Part shown: positions 49,006 to 58,074 of the stretch, in pieces
How the letters are laid out: each line of letters opens with the position of its first letter
How positions within the stretch are numbered: position 1 is the stretch's first letter
Origin: Azospirillum sp. B510
GTDB taxonomy: Bacteria; Pseudomonadota; Alphaproteobacteria; Azospirillales; Azospirillaceae
Length of the DNA stretch: 64,000 bases
Assembly (NCBI RefSeq): GCF_000010725.1
Contig: NC_013858.1
Coordinates: forward strand, 1 to 64,000
Reading direction: 5' to 3'
Notes under the pieces: generated by a model
Told to the model about the DNA's origin: nothing
Databases searched by the model: none
The model's input: the letters and a program-made list of their open reading frames with translations, nothing else
Position numbers and translations under genes: made by a program

Positions 49006-49779
49006 TCAGGCCGTGAGGTCGACGGCCCGCCCGCCGGAGGCCGACTTGGCCGCCGACCCGGCTCTGAGGCCCGCCTTGAGCTGTTCGGAAAGCTGGACCG
49101 CCTGCCGGTATTCCGGCGTGTCCTTGAGCTGGCGGGAGGGATCGCCCGTCCGCCGCAGGTTCTCCAGACCGCCCTTGATCAGCTTCGCCAACGGGCTTTC
49201 GCTGTCCACGTTCTCGGGCTCCTTGCCCTCCTGACGGGAACGGCCTTCATAGGAGAATTGCAGGCCCGCGCGCTTTTCCGCCCAGAACATGCTGGTCTTT
49301 TCCTCGTCGCTCACCCCGTCCATGAAACGGACGCCCTTCAGGAACATGTCCGAGGTAAGCTTGCCCGCCGCCGCTGTCGCCTGGTCAAGACCCATGGCGT
49401 CGTTCAACTGCTTGTCCATGACGTTCTGGGCGCCAACCCGTTCGCTTTCATTGAACTGTCCGCCCTCATTGCTGGCGATGGCGTGGAGGGAACGGCGGTC
49501 GAGACCGCCGAGGACGCTCTGCCAATCGTTGAAAGAGGTATAGATATCGCCGGTCTTGCCCAGCTTCTGATATCCGGCGTCCAGAGCCGCCCGGGCGTCC
49601 TTGGCGACGGTCGCGAAGTCCTTCTTGCCGCCATCTGTCGGCCGTGCGGCGCTGGCGGACGCTGCTCCATCGGCTTTTGTGGTGGATTGGGTCGGGGCGG
49701 CAGCCTGGGAAGCTTTTGCCTTCCCCTGGACCAGCGGCGGGAGGGAGGATGCGGAAGGCGTGGCGGCGATGTTCATCAT
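49006..49779 (-). CDS. Tandem paralogue B, function unknown
   Basis: About 257 residues with no family I recognise. The N-terminus is Ala/Ser/Thr-rich, followed by KKDFATVAKDARAALDAGYQ, a variable region, LDRRSLHAIASNEGGQFNESE and a nearly invariant C-terminal half containing GVSDEEKTSMFWAEKRAGLQF. It lacks an obvious signal peptide. It lies 71 bases downstream of a close copy (49851-50633). The DNA of the last roughly 340 bases (49074-49419 vs 49910-50252) is almost identical in both, which points to recent duplication or gene conversion. The start at the second ATG pair (49779) follows GGGAG. Confidence 0.75.
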   Translation of the reverse strand: MMNIAATPSASSLPPLVQGKAKASQAAAPTQSTTKADGAASASAARPTDGGKKDFATVAKDARAALDAGYQKLGKTGDIYTSFNDWQSVLGGLDRRSLHAIASNEGGQFNESERVGAQNVMDKQLNDAMGLDQATAAAGKLTSDMFLKGVRFMDGVSDEEKTSMFWAEKRAGLQFSYEGRSRQEGKEPENVDSESPLAKLIKGGLENLRRTGDPSRQLKDTPEYRQAVQLSEQLKAGLRAGSAAKSASGGRAVDLTA

Positions 49780-49850
49780 GAAGGGAACTCCCGTCCCGGT
49801 GCGGCTGGTCGTTGCATGGCCTTTGTCATGGAGGCTTGTGACGACGGCGC

Positions 49851-50633
49851 TCACGCCGTGAGGTCGACGGCCCGCCCGCCGGAGGCCGATTTGGCGGCCA
49901 ATCCTGCCTTGAGCTGTTCGGAAAGCTGGACCGCCTGCCGGTATTCCGGCGTGTCCTTGAGCTGGCGGGAGGGATCGCCCGTCCGCCGCAGGTTCTCCAG
50001 ACCGCCCTTGATCAGCTTGGCCAACGGGCTTTCGCTGTCCACGTTCTCGGGCTCCTTGCCCTCCTGACGGGAACGGCCTTCATAGGAGAATTGCAGGCCC
50101 GCGCGCTTTTCCGCCCAGAACATGCTGGTCTTTTCCTCGTCGCTCACCCCGTCCATGAAACGGACGCCCTTCAGGAACATGTCCGAGGTAAGCTTGCCCG
50201 CCGCCGCCGTCGCCTGGTCAAGACCCATGGCGTCGTTCAACTGCTTGTCCATCAAGTTCTCGGCGCCGATCTGTTCGCTTTGGTTGAACTGTCCGCCCTC
50301 ATTGCTGGCGATGGCATAAAGGGAGCGGCGGTCGAGACCACTGAGCAAGTTCTGCCATTCTTTGGCAGTCGTGCCATTCTGTCCGATGGGATTGCCGTTT
50401 TCCCCCGTCTTTCCGAATGATTGATAGGCGGCGTCGAGAGCGGCCCGCGCATCCTTGGCGACGGTCGCGAAGTCCTTCTTGCCGCCATCCGCCGACCGCG
50501 CGGTGCTGGTGGATGTCGCTCCTTCGGCTTTCGTCGTGGATTGGGCCGGCGCGGCAGCCTGGGAAGCCTTCGCCTTGCCCTGAGTGAGCGACATAAGTGG
50601 AGACGCTGATGGAGTGGCGGCGATGTTCATCAT
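49851..50633 (-). CDS. Tandem paralogue A, function unknown
   Basis: A 260-residue protein, the upstream member of the tandem pair, with a good ribosome site (TAGGAG) before MMNIAATPSAS. It differs from its partner mainly in a central insert (GENGNPIGQNGTTAKEWQNLL against a shorter GDIYTSFNDWQSVL), while N- and C-terminal parts agree. It is rich in Ala, Lys and Gln and predicted to be soluble. I cannot assign a role; conserved acidic and Trp residues (MFWAEKRAG) hint at a folded domain. Whether it is secreted by an unorthodox route is open. Confidence 0.75.
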   Translation of the reverse strand: MMNIAATPSASPLMSLTQGKAKASQAAAPAQSTTKAEGATSTSTARSADGGKKDFATVAKDARAALDAAYQSFGKTGENGNPIGQNGTTAKEWQNLLSGLDRRSLYAIASNEGGQFNQSEQIGAENLMDKQLNDAMGLDQATAAAGKLTSDMFLKGVRFMDGVSDEEKTSMFWAEKRAGLQFSYEGRSRQEGKEPENVDSESPLAKLIKGGLENLRRTGDPSRQLKDTPEYRQAVQLSEQLKAGLAAKSASGGRAVDLTA

Positions 50634-50774
50634 GATTAAGGGCTCCTATCCCGGCGATGTCCCGTCTCGTGCCTGTTCCATGGGCGTTCGGCTGAAATGC
50701 CGAGGCATTCAGCCCGCGGGAATAGGGCAATTGTCCGCAATCGCCCTATTCCCCGAGCCACCGACGCTAGTCGG

Positions 50775-51200
50775 TTAAGGCGCGATTGTGAGTGAGACAC
50801 TCCAGTTGCCGTCAGAACTGACCGAGGTGATGGTGCCGGTGCATGTGACGCCCGTCGAACTCTTCGTCGTATTGACGGTTGGGTAATTCCAGGGACCGTT
50901 CAAGGAACTGCGGGTACGCGACAGCACCCAATTGCAGTATCGCGAGTTATCGGTCCGCGTGTAGCGGATGGAGCAACCATTGGAAGTCGAGTAAGGGCTT
51001 TGGATAGATGATAGTCGGCTGGCGCCGGAGCCTATTGCGCTCAACCCCGAGCTCCCTTGGCATCCGGACGGCGACGAAAACGTCGTGTCTGATGAGGTCG
51101 TGTTGTTCACCGTGACCGTCACGGCGCTCTGGGCCGCGGCGGCGCTGGTGAAGCCGGCCAAGGCGCCGGCGCAGAGAATGCCGAGAAGCTTCGCGTTCAT
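50775..51200 (-). CDS. Small secreted protein of unknown function
   Basis: A 141-residue protein with a clear signal peptide (MNAKLLGILCAGALAGFTSA, ending AAAAQS). The mature part is Ser/Thr/Asn-rich with four cysteines (CQGSSG, CSIRY, CNWVL, CTGTI) that could form two disulfides. The start was chosen because AAGGA precedes the ATG at 51200 and the upstream frame lacks coding character. Nothing in the neighbourhood assigns a role. Confidence 0.7.
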   Translation of the reverse strand: MNAKLLGILCAGALAGFTSAAAAQSAVTVTVNNTTSSDTTFSSPSGCQGSSGLSAIGSGASRLSSIQSPYSTSNGCSIRYTRTDNSRYCNWVLSRTRSSLNGPWNYPTVNTTKSSTGVTCTGTITSVSSDGNWSVSLTIAP

Positions 51201-51814
51201 GATCCTTATGACTCCCCTTGTCAGGCTGGCGATTCGAAATGGAGAATTCCGGCGGTTGACCGCATGGCTCCGCCGTTTCCCTCTGAATTCATGCCGGATC
51301 GGGAAAACGATCCGGCTGGCCATCTTCCCTTCCCCGTTGCCGGTAGACAGACGTATTCACCCCTGCCTCCAGCCCTTCATATCGAAACCTTTTCTATGAA
51401 AGGGTTCGATGACGAATCTTAATCATTAGGTTTCTAAGTTTTTATTTGTATTCGTCATGGATGACTATGGCGCAGATGCGGGGCGGAATCAAATCGATAG
51501 AGGTGCGATTGTTGTGAATTTCCCGTAAAAGGCTGCAATGGACTGAAATCTCTGCGCGATCGGTTCGCGACCGGCCGATTTTTTCCATCTGGCCGGGACG
51601 TTGGGCTTGCGAAAGCGAGAAAACCATCCGTTCATTATGGACGGGCGCGCGCATCGGCCGGAGCGGGAGGCTTCAGACGCTGAGATTCCTGATCATTTTT
51701 AGGGCCTTATGTCGCAGTCTGGCGAAGTCTTGTAATTTTATCTTCTTTTTCTGGACGGTGCGGCTACCTAGGCGCGATCGTGTCGCGTTGATTGGGCTAT
51801 GAACAGGAGGGACG
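51201..51814. other. 614-base gap, A+T-enriched
   Basis: No convincing gene. A 30-base near-palindrome lies at 51381-51410 (ATCGAA...TTCGAT outer arms, CCTTT/AAAGG inner). Much of the region is less G+C-rich than its surroundings. It contains leaders of the secreted-protein and chemoreceptor genes. Confidence 0.5.
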
Positions 51815-53899
51815 ATGTTCAAGAAGCTGCCATTGGTCACCAAGCTGGTGCTGGCGATCGGCCTGGTTCTGGTGGTCGGGCTGGGGGCGGGAACGCTCGT
51901 GATCTCGTCCAAGAGCGGCGCCGACACCGATGCCCTGTCCTTCAAGGTCGGGGACGAGCTGGGCCGATATCAGGCCGCGACCGTCGAACGCCGGCTGAAC
52001 GACGCGCTGGACATCAGCCGGCTGATGGGGACCACCCTGCTCAGCCTGAAGCGCAGCGGCGTCATCGACCGCGGCACGCTGAACGACTGGCTGAAAAGCC
52101 TGCTGGAGACCAACCCCGGCCTGATCGGCGTGTGGATCGGCATGGAGCCGAACGCGCTGGACGGCAAGGACGCCGCCTTCGCCAACAGCGCCGGCAGCGA
52201 TGCCAGCGGCCGCTTCATCCCCTATTGGAACCGCGGCGGCGGCAAGGTCCAGCTGGAGGCTCTGGTCGGTTACGACGATCCCGGCCCCGACGGCCTCTAT
52301 TACCAGCAGGCCAAGCGCACCGGCAGGGAGGTGATCGTCGAACCCTACAGCTATGTCGTCGCCGGCAAATCCATCCTGATGGTGTCGCTGGTGGTGCCGA
52401 TCGTGGAGAAGGGCAGGTTCATCGGCGTCGCCGGCGTCGACATCGCCACCGACGACATCTGGAACGAACTGAAGACGGCCAGGCCCTTCACGACGGGATC
52501 GGTCTTCCTGATCTCCAACGCCGGGGTGTGGGCGGGCTACACCAACCCCGACCATCTCGGCAAGCCGATCCTTCAGACCAACCAGCGTCTGGAAGCGGCG
52601 ATGCCGGCGATCCGGGAGGGCAAGCCCTATGCCCATTTCTCGATGTCGGCCAGCCTGAACACCGAGGTCAAGCAGCTGTTCCAGCCGGTCGTCGTCGGCA
52701 ACACCGGCACGCCCTGGTCGGTGCTGATCAATCTGCCGATGAATCAGGTCGAGGTGCCGAAGCGGGAGCTGACGCATTTCATCGCCATCGGCGCCGTGCT
52801 GCTGACCGCGGCCCTGCTGCTGGCGCTGTGGCTGTCGACCCGCGTCATCGTCGGCCGGCCGCTCTACCGGATCATCGACACCATCCGGGCGTTGACCGCC
52901 GGGCGGCGTGACGTCGAGGTGACCGATCGCGACCGCGCCGACGAGATCGGGGCGATCAACCAGGCGCTCCAACTCTTCAAGGAGAATGCCGGCCGCGTCG
53001 CCGAAATGGAGGAGCAGCGCCGCCAGGACGAACGGCGCGCCGCCGAGCGGCGCCGGCGGGAGCTGGCGGAGCTGGCCGACCGCTTCGAGGGCTCCGTCGG
53101 CGAGGTGGTCGCCAGCGTGGCCCGTCAGGCCGAGCGGATCCGCGCCGATTCCGAAGGGCTGTCGGCCATCGCCACCCAGACCAACGCGCAGGCCGCGGCG
53201 GTCGCCGGCGCCGCCGACGTCGCCAGCGGCAATGTGCAGACGGTCGCCGCGGCGGCGGAGGAGCTGACCCATTCCATCGAGGAGATCAACCAGCGCATCG
53301 CCGTCTCGTCGCGCATGGCCAACGACGCGGTGGAGGAGGTCGGCAAGACCAACGGCACCGTCGCCGGTCTGGCCGAGGCGGCGCAGAAGATCGGCGAGGT
53401 GGTGACCCTGATCCAGTCGATCGCCGGCCAGACCAATCTGCTGGCGCTGAACGCCACCATCGAGGCGGCGCGGGCGGGCGAGGCCGGCAAGGGCTTCGCC
53501 GTCGTCGCATCGGAGGTGAAGGGGCTCGCCAACCAGACCGCCAGGGCGACGGAGGAGATCGCCGCCCAGATCGCCCGGATCCAGACGGTCAGCGGCAGCG
53601 CCGTCGGCGCCATCGAGGCCATTGGCCGTACCATCCTCGGCATCAGCGAGACGGTCACAGCCGTCGCGGCGGCGGCGGAGCAGCAGGGGGCGGCGACCCG
53701 CGAGATCAGCCGCAACGTCCAGCAGGCTGCCACCGGCACCCGCGAGGTGTCGGCCAACATCGAGGGCGTGACCCGCGCCGCCGGGGAGACCGGCAGCATG
53801 GCCGGTCAGGCCCGTTCCGCCGCCGACACGCTGTCACAGCAGTCGGCCCAACTGCGCGGCGAGGTCCAGCGCTTCCTGGCGACGATCCGGGAGGGGTAA
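51815..53899 (+). CDS. Methyl-accepting chemotaxis protein with dCache-type sensor
   Basis: A 694-residue chemoreceptor. A first transmembrane helix (about residues 8-30) leads to a periplasmic double-Cache-like domain (about 35-315; TSVFLISNAGVWAGY and FIGVAGVDI regions). A second helix (about 320-342), a HAMP domain (about 343-395), and the MCP signalling hairpin follow, with tip ASEVKGLANQTARATEEI (near 565). There is no C-terminal CheR-binding pentapeptide. The ligand is unknown. It ends in a hairpin shared with the convergent pcaG. Confidence 0.9.
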   Translation: MFKKLPLVTKLVLAIGLVLVVGLGAGTLVISSKSGADTDALSFKVGDELGRYQAATVERRLNDALDISRLMGTTLLSLKRSGVIDRGTLNDWLKSLLETNPGLIGVWIGMEPNALDGKDAAFANSAGSDASGRFIPYWNRGGGKVQLEALVGYDDPGPDGLYYQQAKRTGREVIVEPYSYVVAGKSILMVSLVVPIVEKGRFIGVAGVDIATDDIWNELKTARPFTTGSVFLISNAGVWAGYTNPDHLGKPILQTNQRLEAAMPAIREGKPYAHFSMSASLNTEVKQLFQPVVVGNTGTPWSVLINLPMNQVEVPKRELTHFIAIGAVLLTAALLLALWLSTRVIVGRPLYRIIDTIRALTAGRRDVEVTDRDRADEIGAINQALQLFKENAGRVAEMEEQRRQDERRAAERRRRELAELADRFEGSVGEVVASVARQAERIRADSEGLSAIATQTNAQAAAVAGAADVASGNVQTVAAAAEELTHSIEEINQRIAVSSRMANDAVEEVGKTNGTVAGLAEAAQKIGEVVTLIQSIAGQTNLLALNATIEAARAGEAGKGFAVVASEVKGLANQTARATEEIAAQIARIQTVSGSAVGAIEAIGRTILGISETVTAVAAAAEQQGAATREISRNVQQAATGTREVSANIEGVTRAAGETGSMAGQARSAADTLSQQSAQLRGEVQRFLATIREG

Positions 53900-53905
53900 G
53901 GCTAA

Positions 53906-53931
53906 GGGGGGCCGTCGGCCGATGGCCCCCC
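53906..53931. terminator. Hairpin between the chemoreceptor gene and pcaG
   Basis: GGGGGGCC (53906-53913) pairs with GGCCCCCC (53924-53931) around a self-complementary loop. No T-run follows. It lies between two convergent stops and probably ends both transcripts. Confidence 0.55.
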
Positions 53932-53935
53932 GACC

Positions 53936-54493
53936 TCAGCAGTCGAAGAACACCGTCTCCCGCTCGCCCTGCAACTGGATGTCGAAGCGGTAGACCACGC
54001 CGCCGGGCGTTTCGATGCGTCGGGCGATCAGGGTGTCGCGACGGTCGGCCGGGACGGTCGCCAGCACCGGATCGGCGTCGTTCGCCGCCGTCTCGTCGGA
54101 GAAATGCAGGCGGGTGAAGGCGTGGCTCAGCATGCCGCGGGCGAACACCGTCACCGCGATGTGCGGCGCCTGTCCATCGCCGAGGGCGCCGGGCTTCACC
54201 GTCTCGAAGAAATAGAGGCCCTCGTCGGTGGTGCCGCAGCGGCCGAAACCGGCGGCGCCCGGCGCATGCGTGCCGTCGGCGCCGGCCTGCCAGATTTCGA
54301 CCACGCAATCGCGGATCGGCGCGCCCTCGCCGTCGGTGACGACGCCCTCGATGCGGATATGCTCGCCGGGGGTGGCGGAGGTCGCCAGCCGGTTGGTCGC
54401 CAGCGGCGGACGGCCATAGAGTTCCGGCGTCCAGGCATAGGCGAAATAGGGACCGACGGTCTGGGACGGGGTCTGTTTCAGCATCTGGCTCAT
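53936..54493 (-). CDS. pcaG: Protocatechuate 3,4-dioxygenase alpha subunit
   Basis: A 185-residue alpha subunit. TPSQTVGPYFAYAWTPELYG near the N-terminus and GHIRIEG-like EHIRIEGVVTDGEGAPIRDCVVEIWQA (about residues 40-70) are intradiol dioxygenase features. It pairs with PcaH, which holds the iron site, to cleave protocatechuate to 3-carboxymuconate. It is the last gene of the pca operon, 5 bases after pcaH. Confidence 0.93.
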   Translation of the reverse strand: MSQMLKQTPSQTVGPYFAYAWTPELYGRPPLATNRLATSATPGEHIRIEGVVTDGEGAPIRDCVVEIWQAGADGTHAPGAAGFGRCGTTDEGLYFFETVKPGALGDGQAPHIAVTVFARGMLSHAFTRLHFSDETAANDADPVLATVPADRRDTLIARRIETPGGVVYRFDIQLQGERETVFFDC

Positions 54494-54498
54494 GGCGG

Positions 54499-55221
54499 TC
54501 AGCCCTCCATCGGCGTGGCTTTGCGTCCGCGCAGGACGATGTCGAAGTCATAGCCGAGCGCCCACACCGGCTCGGTCACGTCGATGGAGAAGCGGGAGAT
54601 CAGCAGCTCGCGCGAGCATTCCGGCACCCCGTTGTAGATGGGGTCGAGCGGCAGCAGCGGATCGCCCGGGAAATACATCTGGGTGACCAGCCGGGTCAGG
54701 AAGGACGGCCCGAACAGCGAGAAATGGATGTGGGCCGGGCGCCAGGCGTTGTGGTGGTTGCCCCAGGGATAGGCGCCGGGCTTGATGGTGGTGAAGCGGT
54801 AGCGGCCCTCGGCATCGGTGATGCAGCGGCCGGCGCCGAAGAAGTTGGGATCGAGCGGCGCGTCATGCTGGTCCCAGCGGTGGACGTAGCGGCCGCAGGC
54901 GTTGGCCTGCCAGATCTCCAGCAGCGTATGCGGCACCGGGCGGCCATTCTCGTCCAGCACGCGGCCGGTGACGATGATGCGCTCGCCGATCGGCTCGCCG
55001 TTGACCCGGCCGTTTTTGGTCAGGTCGCTGTCCAGCGGGGCGAGGCTGTCATGGCCGAACACCGGGCCGGTGCGCACCGACAGGCTTTGCTTCATCGGGA
55101 TCAGCGGCTTGCGCGGCGAGCGCAGCGCCGTCGATTTGTAGTCCGGCGACAGGTAGGGCGGATGCTGTTTCCAGTCGCGGGGGTTGAAATCGCCCTCCGC
55201 CTCGCGAACGACCGTGTCCAT
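54499..55221 (-). CDS. pcaH: Protocatechuate 3,4-dioxygenase beta subunit
   Basis: A 240-residue catalytic subunit. The non-haem Fe(III) ligands Tyr, Tyr, His and His can be located at GRYVHRWDQHD (near residue 110), AYPWGNHHNAWRPAHIHFSLFG (about 150-170). The ATG at 55221 follows a GGAGG box. It opens the ring of protocatechuate between the hydroxyls. It is separated from pcaB by 168 bases that hold a 7-bp-arm palindrome and a 15-bp tandem repeat, so it may have its own promoter or operator. Confidence 0.95.
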   Translation of the reverse strand: MDTVVREAEGDFNPRDWKQHPPYLSPDYKSTALRSPRKPLIPMKQSLSVRTGPVFGHDSLAPLDSDLTKNGRVNGEPIGERIIVTGRVLDENGRPVPHTLLEIWQANACGRYVHRWDQHDAPLDPNFFGAGRCITDAEGRYRFTTIKPGAYPWGNHHNAWRPAHIHFSLFGPSFLTRLVTQMYFPGDPLLPLDPIYNGVPECSRELLISRFSIDVTEPVWALGYDFDIVLRGRKATPMEG

Positions 55222-55265
55222 CTCGGGACGCCTCCTTGGGGGATTATAGGGGAACCGGCCTTGCC

Positions 55266-55295
55266 TCGTTGGCTGGCTTCTCGTTGGCTGGCTTC
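55266..55295. repeat. Tandem 15-bp repeat before pcaH
   Basis: TCGTTGGCTGGCTTC is present twice in a row (55266-55280 and 55281-55295), about 45 bases before the pcaH start on the minus strand. Two identical adjacent sites could be regulator half-sites or a slippage product. Confidence 0.5.
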
Positions 55296-55324
55296 TTATC
55301 GGATGCCGGCCTGTTGAAGAGATT

Positions 55325-55341
55325 ATGGACCAATGGTCCAT
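55325..55341. promoter_or_regulatory. Palindromic operator candidate before pcaHG
   Basis: ATGGACC-AAT-GGTCCAT has perfect 7-bp arms around 3 bases. It lies in the gap between pcaB and pcaH. GntR-type regulators bind similar sequences, so it may govern an internal promoter for pcaHG. Confidence 0.45.
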
Positions 55342-55389
55342 TTTTGGAAAACGCGAAGACTGGACCGCGGTGGTTCACTTTGCGGACGA

Positions 55390-56796
55390 TCAGTCCGGCT
55401 GACCCTGCGTGTGCCTATGGCCGGCGAGCACGCGGTCGATGAAATGGGCGGCCGAGCCGGTGTAGCGCAGCGGGTCGAACAGGCGGTCGAGCCCGTCGGC
55501 GCCCAGTGCCTGGACCACCTCGGCATCCTCGGCCAGGACGTCGCGCAGCGGGCGGGCGGTTGCGACGGCGTGGCGGCTGGCCTCGGCGACGCGCGAATGG
55601 GCGGCCATCCGGCCCATGCGGTCGCCCAGCGCCATGGTCACCGCCTCGGCCAGGATCAGGCCGCGGGTCAGGTCCAGATTGGCGCGCATGCGCTCGGCAT
55701 CCACGGTCAAGCCGGCGACGGTGTCGCGGGCATGGCGGGCGGCGCCGGCGACGAGGCGGCAGAGGTCGGGCAGCGCCTGCCATTCGGCGTGCCAGCCGCC
55801 CAGCCCGCGCTCATGCTCCTGCACCTGGGCGGCCAGCAGCCCGCCGACCAGCGCGGGCGCGCGGACGGCGCAGGACAGCAGCACGGCGCAGGACACCGGG
55901 TTGCGCTTGTGCGGCATGGTGGAGGAGCCGCCACGGCCGGGACCGCCCGGCTCGAACGCCTCGCCGACCTCCATCTGCATCATCAGCGAGATGTCGCGGC
56001 CGAGCCTGCCCAGCGTGCCGGCGAGGATGCCGAGCGCCGTCGCCGGTTCGGTGACGCGGTCGCGGCTGGCGTGCCAGGGCAGGGCGGGCAGCGGCAGGTC
56101 GAGGTCGCGGGCCAAGGCCTCCGCCACCGCCGGGCCGGCGTCTCCCAACGCCGCCAGCGTGCCGGCGGCGCCGCCGAATTGCAGGGCGAGGCGGCGGCGG
56201 GCGGCGGCGAGGCGCTGGCGGTCGCGGCCGAGCGCGTCGAGCCAGCCGGCGGCCTTCAGCCCGAAGGTGGTGGGCAGGGCGTGTTGCAGCCAGGTGCGGG
56301 CCACCATCGGCGTCGCGCGGTGGCGGTCGGCGAGAGCGGCGAGGCCATCGGCGAGCGCCGCCAGATCGGCCTCCAGCCCGTCGAGGAAGCGGCGCAGCTG
56401 GAGCATCAGGCCGCTGTCCATCGCGTCCTGGCTGGTGGCGCCCCAATGGACGTAGCGGGAGGACTCCTCGTCGGCGGCCTTCACCGCGCGGGTCAGATGC
56501 TTGACCATCGGGATGGCGGTGTTGCCGGCCAGCGCCGCCTCCGCCCCCAGCGCGTCGAGGTCGTAGAGGTCGGCGCGGCAGGCCGCCGCGATGGCCGGGA
56601 CGGCATGGGCGGGAATGACGCCGACCGCCGCCTCCGCCCGCGCCAGCGCCGCCTCGAACGCCAGCATGCCCTGCAACCGCGCCGCCGGGGAAAAGGCGTC
56701 GGCCGCCGCATCGGTGGTGAAGAGCGGGTCGAGCAGCGGGTCGGCGTGGCGGATGGCGGCGTGGTTGGTGGCGTTGGTGGCGTTGGTGGCGGTCAT
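55390..56796 (-). CDS. pcaB: 3-carboxy-cis,cis-muconate cycloisomerase
   Basis: A 468-residue member of the fumarase/aspartase superfamily. The signature GRGGSSTMPHKRNPV (near residue 290) is clear. It lactonises 3-carboxy-cis,cis-muconate to 4-carboxymuconolactone, step two of the branch. The N-terminus (TATNATNATN) comes from a 9-base tandem repeat at the start of the gene. It begins 5 bases after pcaC. Confidence 0.95.
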   Translation of the reverse strand: MTATNATNATNHAAIRHADPLLDPLFTTDAAADAFSPAARLQGMLAFEAALARAEAAVGVIPAHAVPAIAAACRADLYDLDALGAEAALAGNTAIPMVKHLTRAVKAADEESSRYVHWGATSQDAMDSGLMLQLRRFLDGLEADLAALADGLAALADRHRATPMVARTWLQHALPTTFGLKAAGWLDALGRDRQRLAAARRRLALQFGGAAGTLAALGDAGPAVAEALARDLDLPLPALPWHASRDRVTEPATALGILAGTLGRLGRDISLMMQMEVGEAFEPGGPGRGGSSTMPHKRNPVSCAVLLSCAVRAPALVGGLLAAQVQEHERGLGGWHAEWQALPDLCRLVAGAARHARDTVAGLTVDAERMRANLDLTRGLILAEAVTMALGDRMGRMAAHSRVAEASRHAVATARPLRDVLAEDAEVVQALGADGLDRLFDPLRYTGSAAHFIDRVLAGHRHTQGQPD

Positions 56797-56801
56797 GGCG
56801 G

Positions 56802-57230
56802 TCAGCCCCTGCTCGTGCTCTGCTGCTTGGTGTCCTCCTCGTCCATCTCGGCATAGACGGCGCGGGCCAGCGCTATGGCGTGGTTGGCGGCGGGGATGCC
56901 GGCATAGACGGCGGCCTGCATCAGGATTTCCTTCACCTCGTCGCGGGTGACGCCGGTGTTGCGGGTGGCGCGGATGTGCAGCTTCAGCTCGCCGTCCTTG
57001 CCCAGCGCCGCCAGCATGGCGATGGTCAGCATGCTGCGCGTGCGGATGTCCAGCCCCGGCCGGGTCCAGATCTGGCCCCAGGCGGTCTTGGTGATGAATT
57101 CCTGGAAATCGGCGTCGAAGCCGGTGGCGCGCTCCAGCGAGCGGTCGACATGGGCGTCGCCGAGCACCGAACGGCGCACCGTCATGCCGCGCTCGTAGAG
57201 ATCCTTGTCGGTCATTTCAGGGGCGGCCAT
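56802..57230 (-). CDS. pcaC: 4-carboxymuconolactone decarboxylase
   Basis: A 142-residue CMD-family protein that decarboxylates 4-carboxymuconolactone to 3-oxoadipate enol-lactone. FQEFITKTAWGQIWTRPGLDIRTRSMLTIAMLAALG (about residues 42-75) and VTRDEVKEILMQAAVYAGIPAANHA (about 95-120) are family blocks. The ATG shares one base with the pcaD stop (TGATG). The longer upstream frame is inside pcaD and was rejected. Confidence 0.94.
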   Translation of the reverse strand: MAAPEMTDKDLYERGMTVRRSVLGDAHVDRSLERATGFDADFQEFITKTAWGQIWTRPGLDIRTRSMLTIAMLAALGKDGELKLHIRATRNTGVTRDEVKEILMQAAVYAGIPAANHAIALARAVYAEMDEEDTKQQSTSRG

Positions 57231-58027
57231 CACAGGGTCCTCAGGAAGCCGTCGATCAGCGCGGCCAGCTCCGCCGGCTTCTCGACGCCGGGGATATGGG
57301 CGGCGCCGGGCAGCAGCTCGAAACGGGCGCCGGGGATGCCGGCCGCGAGATCGCGGACGCTGTCGGGGGTGGTCGCCACATCCTCTTCGCCGCAGATCAC
57401 CAGGGTGGGGGCGGTGATGCCGGCATTGTCGGCGCGCAGGTCGGCGTCGCGGATCGCCATCGAGCAGCCGACATAGCCGTCCTCGGTGGTGCGGGCGACC
57501 ATGGCGGTGTAGCCGCGGATCTGCTCGGGCCGGCTGTCGCGGAACCCTTGGGTGAACCAGCGGGCCATCACCCCGTCGGCGATGGCGCCCATGCCGCGGG
57601 CGCGGATGGCGGCGATGCGGTCGGCCCAGATCGAGGGCGGGCCGATCATGCCGGCGGTGTCGCACAGGATCAGCCCATGCACGCGGTCCGGCGCCTTGAC
57701 GGCGAGGCGCTGGGCCATCATGCCGCCGATGGACAGGCCGCAGACATGGGCGCGTCCGATGCCGAGCGCGTCGAGCAGGGCGGCGGCGTCGTCGGCCAGC
57801 GTGTCCATGCTGTAGCCGGCCTCCTCGGTGACCGGCGTCACCTGGGTCAGGCCATGGCCGCGCATGTCGTAGCGCAGCACGCGGTAGCGCTGGGACAGGT
57901 GGGGCACCACGGCGTCCCAGATGTGCAGGCTGGTGCCGATGGAGTTGGCGAACAGCAGCACCGGCGCGCCGGCCGGGCCGGTCAGGTCGTAATGCTGGGT
58001 GATGCCGGCGGCTTCGATGAAGGGCAT
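57230..58027 (-). CDS. pcaD: 3-oxoadipate enol-lactonase
   Basis: A 265-residue alpha/beta hydrolase. The nucleophile is the serine of GLSIGGMMA near residue 96, the acid lies in the ICGEEDVATTPDSVRDL block, and the histidine in AAHIPGVEKPAE (near 240). It hydrolyses 3-oxoadipate enol-lactone to 3-oxoadipate. Upstream lies a strong 20-bp-arm hairpin that separates it from pcaF. Confidence 0.93.
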   Translation of the reverse strand: MPFIEAAGITQHYDLTGPAGAPVLLFANSIGTSLHIWDAVVPHLSQRYRVLRYDMRGHGLTQVTPVTEEAGYSMDTLADDAAALLDALGIGRAHVCGLSIGGMMAQRLAVKAPDRVHGLILCDTAGMIGPPSIWADRIAAIRARGMGAIADGVMARWFTQGFRDSRPEQIRGYTAMVARTTEDGYVGCSMAIRDADLRADNAGITAPTLVICGEEDVATTPDSVRDLAAGIPGARFELLPGAAHIPGVEKPAELAALIDGFLRTL

Positions 58028-58074
58028 GGGACCCGCCTGTGGTGGTTGTTATGGTCAGCGATCGGCTGACGGCG

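Noticed and set aside
49006..49854. Longer start of the second tandem paralogue at 49854
   Set aside because: The extension overlaps the upstream gene's stop and is not shared by the paralogue; the pair MMNIAATP is the shared start.
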